This document shows positions 61,637 through 64,000 of a stretch of 64,000 nucleotides of DNA, in pieces. Source of the stretch: Deltaproteobacteria bacterium. GTDB taxonomy: Bacteria; Desulfobacterota; Desulfobaccia; Desulfobaccales; Desulfobaccaceae. Under the pieces are notes generated by a model. That model searched no databases. It was not told the origin of the DNA and saw nothing but the letters and a program-made list of their open reading frames with translations. Made by a program: the position numbers and the translations under genes. The stretch is taken from positions 31,797 through 95,796 of the forward strand of contig JAFDGA010000006.1 in assembly GCA_019309545.1 (NCBI GenBank), given 5' to 3'. Position 1 is the stretch's first letter. Each line of letters starts with the position of its first letter.

Positions 61637-63475
61637 ATGACTGCAGGCAGGTTTGGGTTTTTTGTATTAATGGGGCTGGTTTTGTGGGGCCTGATCGTTT
61701 CGGTAGAGGCCAGGTCTGGGGAATCTGATCCCCGCCTGACCATTCGTTCCTTCAAAATTTTCGGAGCCCGGACTGTCACCGCCAAAGCCGTCTGGGAAGA
61801 AATGATGACCCCCCGACCTTCGTTCTGGCCCTGGAAGAAGCCGCCGACTTACGATCCCGAGGAATTGAAGCTGGACCTAGAACGTATTCAGGCTCTTTAC
61901 CGCCGGGAGGGATTCTACCATACCCGGATCGTCCCGGAGGTCAAGAAACTGCCGGATAATCAGGTAGAGATCCGCCTGAATATCACCGAAGGTGTCTGGG
62001 TCAGAGTCGATAAGGTTAACCTGAGTGTGGCGGCGGCGGCCGAACCGATCAATCTGACCCCGATTTTGCAAGAGACCTCCATTAAGCCAGGTCAACGCTT
62101 TACAGAATCGGGATACGAGGATCTCAAAAAGCAGATAATGGACTATCTGTTGGACAACGGCTATCCCAAAGCTCGGGTTGAGGGGGAGGTGGCGGTCTAT
62201 CCGGAGCGAAATCTGGCCAAGGTCAATGTTCAAGCCTGGCCAGGGTTGCTCTGCCGGTTCGGGGCGATCAAGATTACCGGTGAGGACCTGGAGACCCCGG
62301 AAACTTTGATTCGCCGCTGTCTGACCTTCCATCCCGGGGAGATTTTTTCTTTAGAAAAAATCTATGATAGTCAGAGTAAACTCTATGCCCTGGACCTGTT
62401 TCAAAGTGTTATGGTGACTCCTGAAAAAGTTCCCCCCGGTCAGACCGAGATTCCGATTACGGTGACCCTGAAAGAGAAAAAGAAACGCTCCTTAAAATTA
62501 GGGGCAGGATATGGCAGTGAGGATGAGTTCCGGGGCCGAGCTATCTTGCGGTTTCGCAACCTGGCCGGCGGTGGCCGCCTGCTGGACTTATACACCAAAT
62601 ATTCCCGGTTGGAAACGCGTATGGAAGGTTCATTCTACAATCCTTTGTTTCTTTGTACGTTTGCTGATCTAAACATTAACGGCGGTGTATTGCGCCGCTA
62701 TCTGCCGGGCTTCACTGATAGATCCTTCTATAGCCGAGAGGTGCTGGAAAGGGAGTTCCCTTGGAAAATCAAGGGCTATATAGGCCATGGGTTGGAATTT
62801 AGCCGTCCTTTTAATATCCCTATAGAAAGTTTGGAGCTGCTTACGGAGACCGAGCCGGGGAAAACCTATCAGTCCTCCATGCTGCTCTGGGGACTCAGCC
62901 GGGATTCGACCGATAATCCGGCAGATCCCCAACGGGGCGGACTGATGACCCTGTCGGGTGAATATGCCCCGGATTTCTTGGGCTCGCGCCTGCAATTTAT
63001 CCACAGTCTGATGGAGGTCCGGCACTATCAGAACCTGGGGCGGAAGAATTTGGTGCTGGCCGGGCGGGTGAAATTTGGACTTATCAACCCGATTCAGGAG
63101 ACTGCTGAAATACCCATTGTCAGGCGCTTCTTCAGCGGCGGCATGGGCAGTGTCCGGGGGTACCGGCTGGACTATCTCGGTCCTCGCAACCCCGCAGGCG
63201 ACCCCTTGGGCGGCAATTCCTTATTGGAGGGGGGCCTGGAGTTCCGTTTTCCGATTTTCAAAGAACTCAGAGGGGTGGCATTTATGGATTGTGGCAATGT
63301 GTTCCTGGAGGTCGATGACACCGACCTCGGACAACTCAAGTACGGCGCCGGCTTCGGATTGCGCTATCAGACTCCGGTCGGACCGGTAGGACTGGACGTC
63401 GCCTTTCCATTGAATCCCATCGACCGGGAGCGGGATGATTACCAGATCTATTTTACGATTGGCCAGGCTTTTTAA
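61637..63475 (+). CDS. TamA-like outer-membrane protein (Omp85 family)
   Basis: A 612-residue Omp85-family barrel. A signal peptide (GFFVLMGLVLWGLIVSVEA) is followed by three POTRA domains (about 30-295) and a C-terminal barrel containing the conserved loop-6 pattern (SGGMGSVRGYRLDYLGP near 500; VRGY equals VRGF in homologs). Length and POTRA number fit TamA rather than BamA. The next gene is TamB-like, so the two form a probable translocation and assembly module. Confidence 0.87.
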   Translation: MTAGRFGFFVLMGLVLWGLIVSVEARSGESDPRLTIRSFKIFGARTVTAKAVWEEMMTPRPSFWPWKKPPTYDPEELKLDLERIQALYRREGFYHTRIVPEVKKLPDNQVEIRLNITEGVWVRVDKVNLSVAAAAEPINLTPILQETSIKPGQRFTESGYEDLKKQIMDYLLDNGYPKARVEGEVAVYPERNLAKVNVQAWPGLLCRFGAIKITGEDLETPETLIRRCLTFHPGEIFSLEKIYDSQSKLYALDLFQSVMVTPEKVPPGQTEIPITVTLKEKKKRSLKLGAGYGSEDEFRGRAILRFRNLAGGGRLLDLYTKYSRLETRMEGSFYNPLFLCTFADLNINGGVLRRYLPGFTDRSFYSREVLEREFPWKIKGYIGHGLEFSRPFNIPIESLELLTETEPGKTYQSSMLLWGLSRDSTDNPADPQRGGLMTLSGEYAPDFLGSRLQFIHSLMEVRHYQNLGRKNLVLAGRVKFGLINPIQETAEIPIVRRFFSGGMGSVRGYRLDYLGPRNPAGDPLGGNSLLEGGLEFRFPIFKELRGVAFMDCGNVFLEVDDTDLGQLKYGAGFGLRYQTPVGPVGLDVAFPLNPIDRERDDYQIYFTIGQAF

Positions 63476-63491
63476 TGAGTTTTGGGCTTTC

Positions 63492-63507
63492 AGTTTCGAG
63501 TTTTGAG
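63492..63507. repeat. Single arm of the AGTTTCGAG element
   Basis: AGTTTCGAGTTTTGAG, the same type of sequence as in the arms at 44481-44498, here in the 130-base gap between the TamA-like and TamB-like genes. Confidence 0.45.
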
Positions 63508-63605
63508 AACCTGGCCAGTGAAGCTTTTTGGTTTTGGTTAAACCATTATACCGCTAGGTAAGGAATCAAAGACGAAATCAAACAGATAATTAGCTGATAA
63601 CGTTT

Positions 63606-64000
63606 ATGAAAAACCAAAAACCCAAAAGCAGATGGCGGCTTTGGAAGTGGTTGGGCGGCATTTTGGGCCTTGTGCTGCTGCTCTTGGTATTGTTCAGCCT
63701 GCTAGTTACTACTGATCGGTTCTGGAAATGGGCTGCTCCCAAAATTGTCGTGGCCGTCAATGACCGGGTCAACGGCGAAGTGACGGTGGACAAGATTTAT
63801 GGCAACCCCCTGACTGCCCTGGTCTTCGAAAAAGTAGTGGTCACCGGCCATCAGGATGAGGTGCTGCGGGCCAAGGAGTTGCAGATCACCCTGTCGTTGC
63901 TTTCCATCCTTAAACTGGAACCAGAGATCAACGCCATTGAGATCAGTGGCTTGCAGGTCAACCTCAACCAGGATCACCAAGGGCGCTGGAATGTCACCGG
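63606..64000 (+). CDS. TamB-like protein, N-terminal part (runs off the right edge)
   Basis: The visible 131 codons from ATG 63606 have an N-terminal membrane anchor (WLGGILGLVLLLLVLFSLLV, about 15-34) followed by a repetitive beta pattern (VDKIYGNPLTALVFEKVVVTG, AKELQITLSLLSILKLEPEINAIEISGLQVNLNQD). This is typical of AsmA/TamB (DUF490) proteins, which bridge the periplasm for lipid or protein transfer. It follows the TamA-like gene in the same direction, 130 bases away. Confidence 0.85.
   Translation, partial: MKNQKPKSRWRLWKWLGGILGLVLLLLVLFSLLVTTDRFWKWAAPKIVVAVNDRVNGEVTVDKIYGNPLTALVFEKVVVTGHQDEVLRAKELQITLSLLSILKLEPEINAIEISGLQVNLNQDHQGRWNVT

Noticed and set aside
1..64000. CRISPR array
   Set aside because: No regularly spaced repeats with unique spacers were seen; the repeats found are single or paired intergenic elements.

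Overview
This window reads as a stretch of chromosome from a free-living, Gram-negative, probably anaerobic bacterium of the Desulfobacterota (old Deltaproteobacteria, something like Desulfobacca or Syntrophobacterales). That placement is an inference from gene content: a PurS-PurL fusion lacking a glutaminase, a NIL-ferredoxin protein, a C-GCAxxG-C-C redox protein, LarC, a complete type II secretion operon and HpnN/MlaC and TamA/TamB-like envelope genes. Coding density is high. No prophage, insertion sequence, rRNA operon or CRISPR array is visible.

Layout. 1-5 kb: 5' part of the trigger factor gene, tRNA-Leu(TAG), an M18 aminopeptidase, two unrecognised proteins, a decayed zinc-ribbon gene and a NIL/ferredoxin protein. 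5-18 kb: purL, then a small island (ORF6N protein, probable SacI-type restriction endonuclease, D12-class adenine methylase) sitting between purL and thrC; then a two-component pair (NtrC-type regulator and histidine kinase) split by a photolyase remnant, and pgi. 18-30 kb: prepilin peptidase followed by a full type II secretion operon transcribed leftward in the order gspE-F-G-H-I-J-K-L-M-C-D. 30-41 kb: lytic transglycosylase, GIY-YIG protein, M42 peptidase, EcfT, DMT protein, larC, two CNNM/CorC-like membrane proteins and lon, nearly all on the minus strand. 41-47.8 kb (plus strand): a phosphotransferase/kinase pair that looks like one fused gene cut by an in-frame TAG, a redox protein, trpS, a pseudouridine synthase, an M50 protease, a HAD phosphatase, a Nudix hydrolase and a PilZ protein. 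47.8-49.5 kb is a scar zone: a dispersed repeat, a C-terminal remnant of an ABC-2 permease, an intact patatin and a C-terminal remnant of a MscS channel. 49.5-52.7 kb: a compact stress-response cluster (zinc/helix protein, ECF sigma factor, zf-HC2 anti-sigma, Spy/CnrX-like periplasmic sensor, two small exported proteins), then tRNA-Val(CAC). 53.4-64 kb: TolC, an HpnN-like RND exporter with MlaC, a PHP(EndoQ-like)-UvrD fusion helicase, and a TamA/TamB-like pair that runs off the right edge.

The most notable items are the amber-split phosphotransferase/kinase gene with a promoter that predicts a leaderless transcript; the EndoQ-UvrD fusion; the ECF sigma/anti-sigma/periplasmic sensor cluster with unknown exported partners; a SacI-like restriction-modification island; a roughly 116-bp repeat present twice; a possible structured leader before tolC; and four separate gene remnants that point to continuing gene loss. 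All family assignments come from reading motifs by eye; no database search was run.
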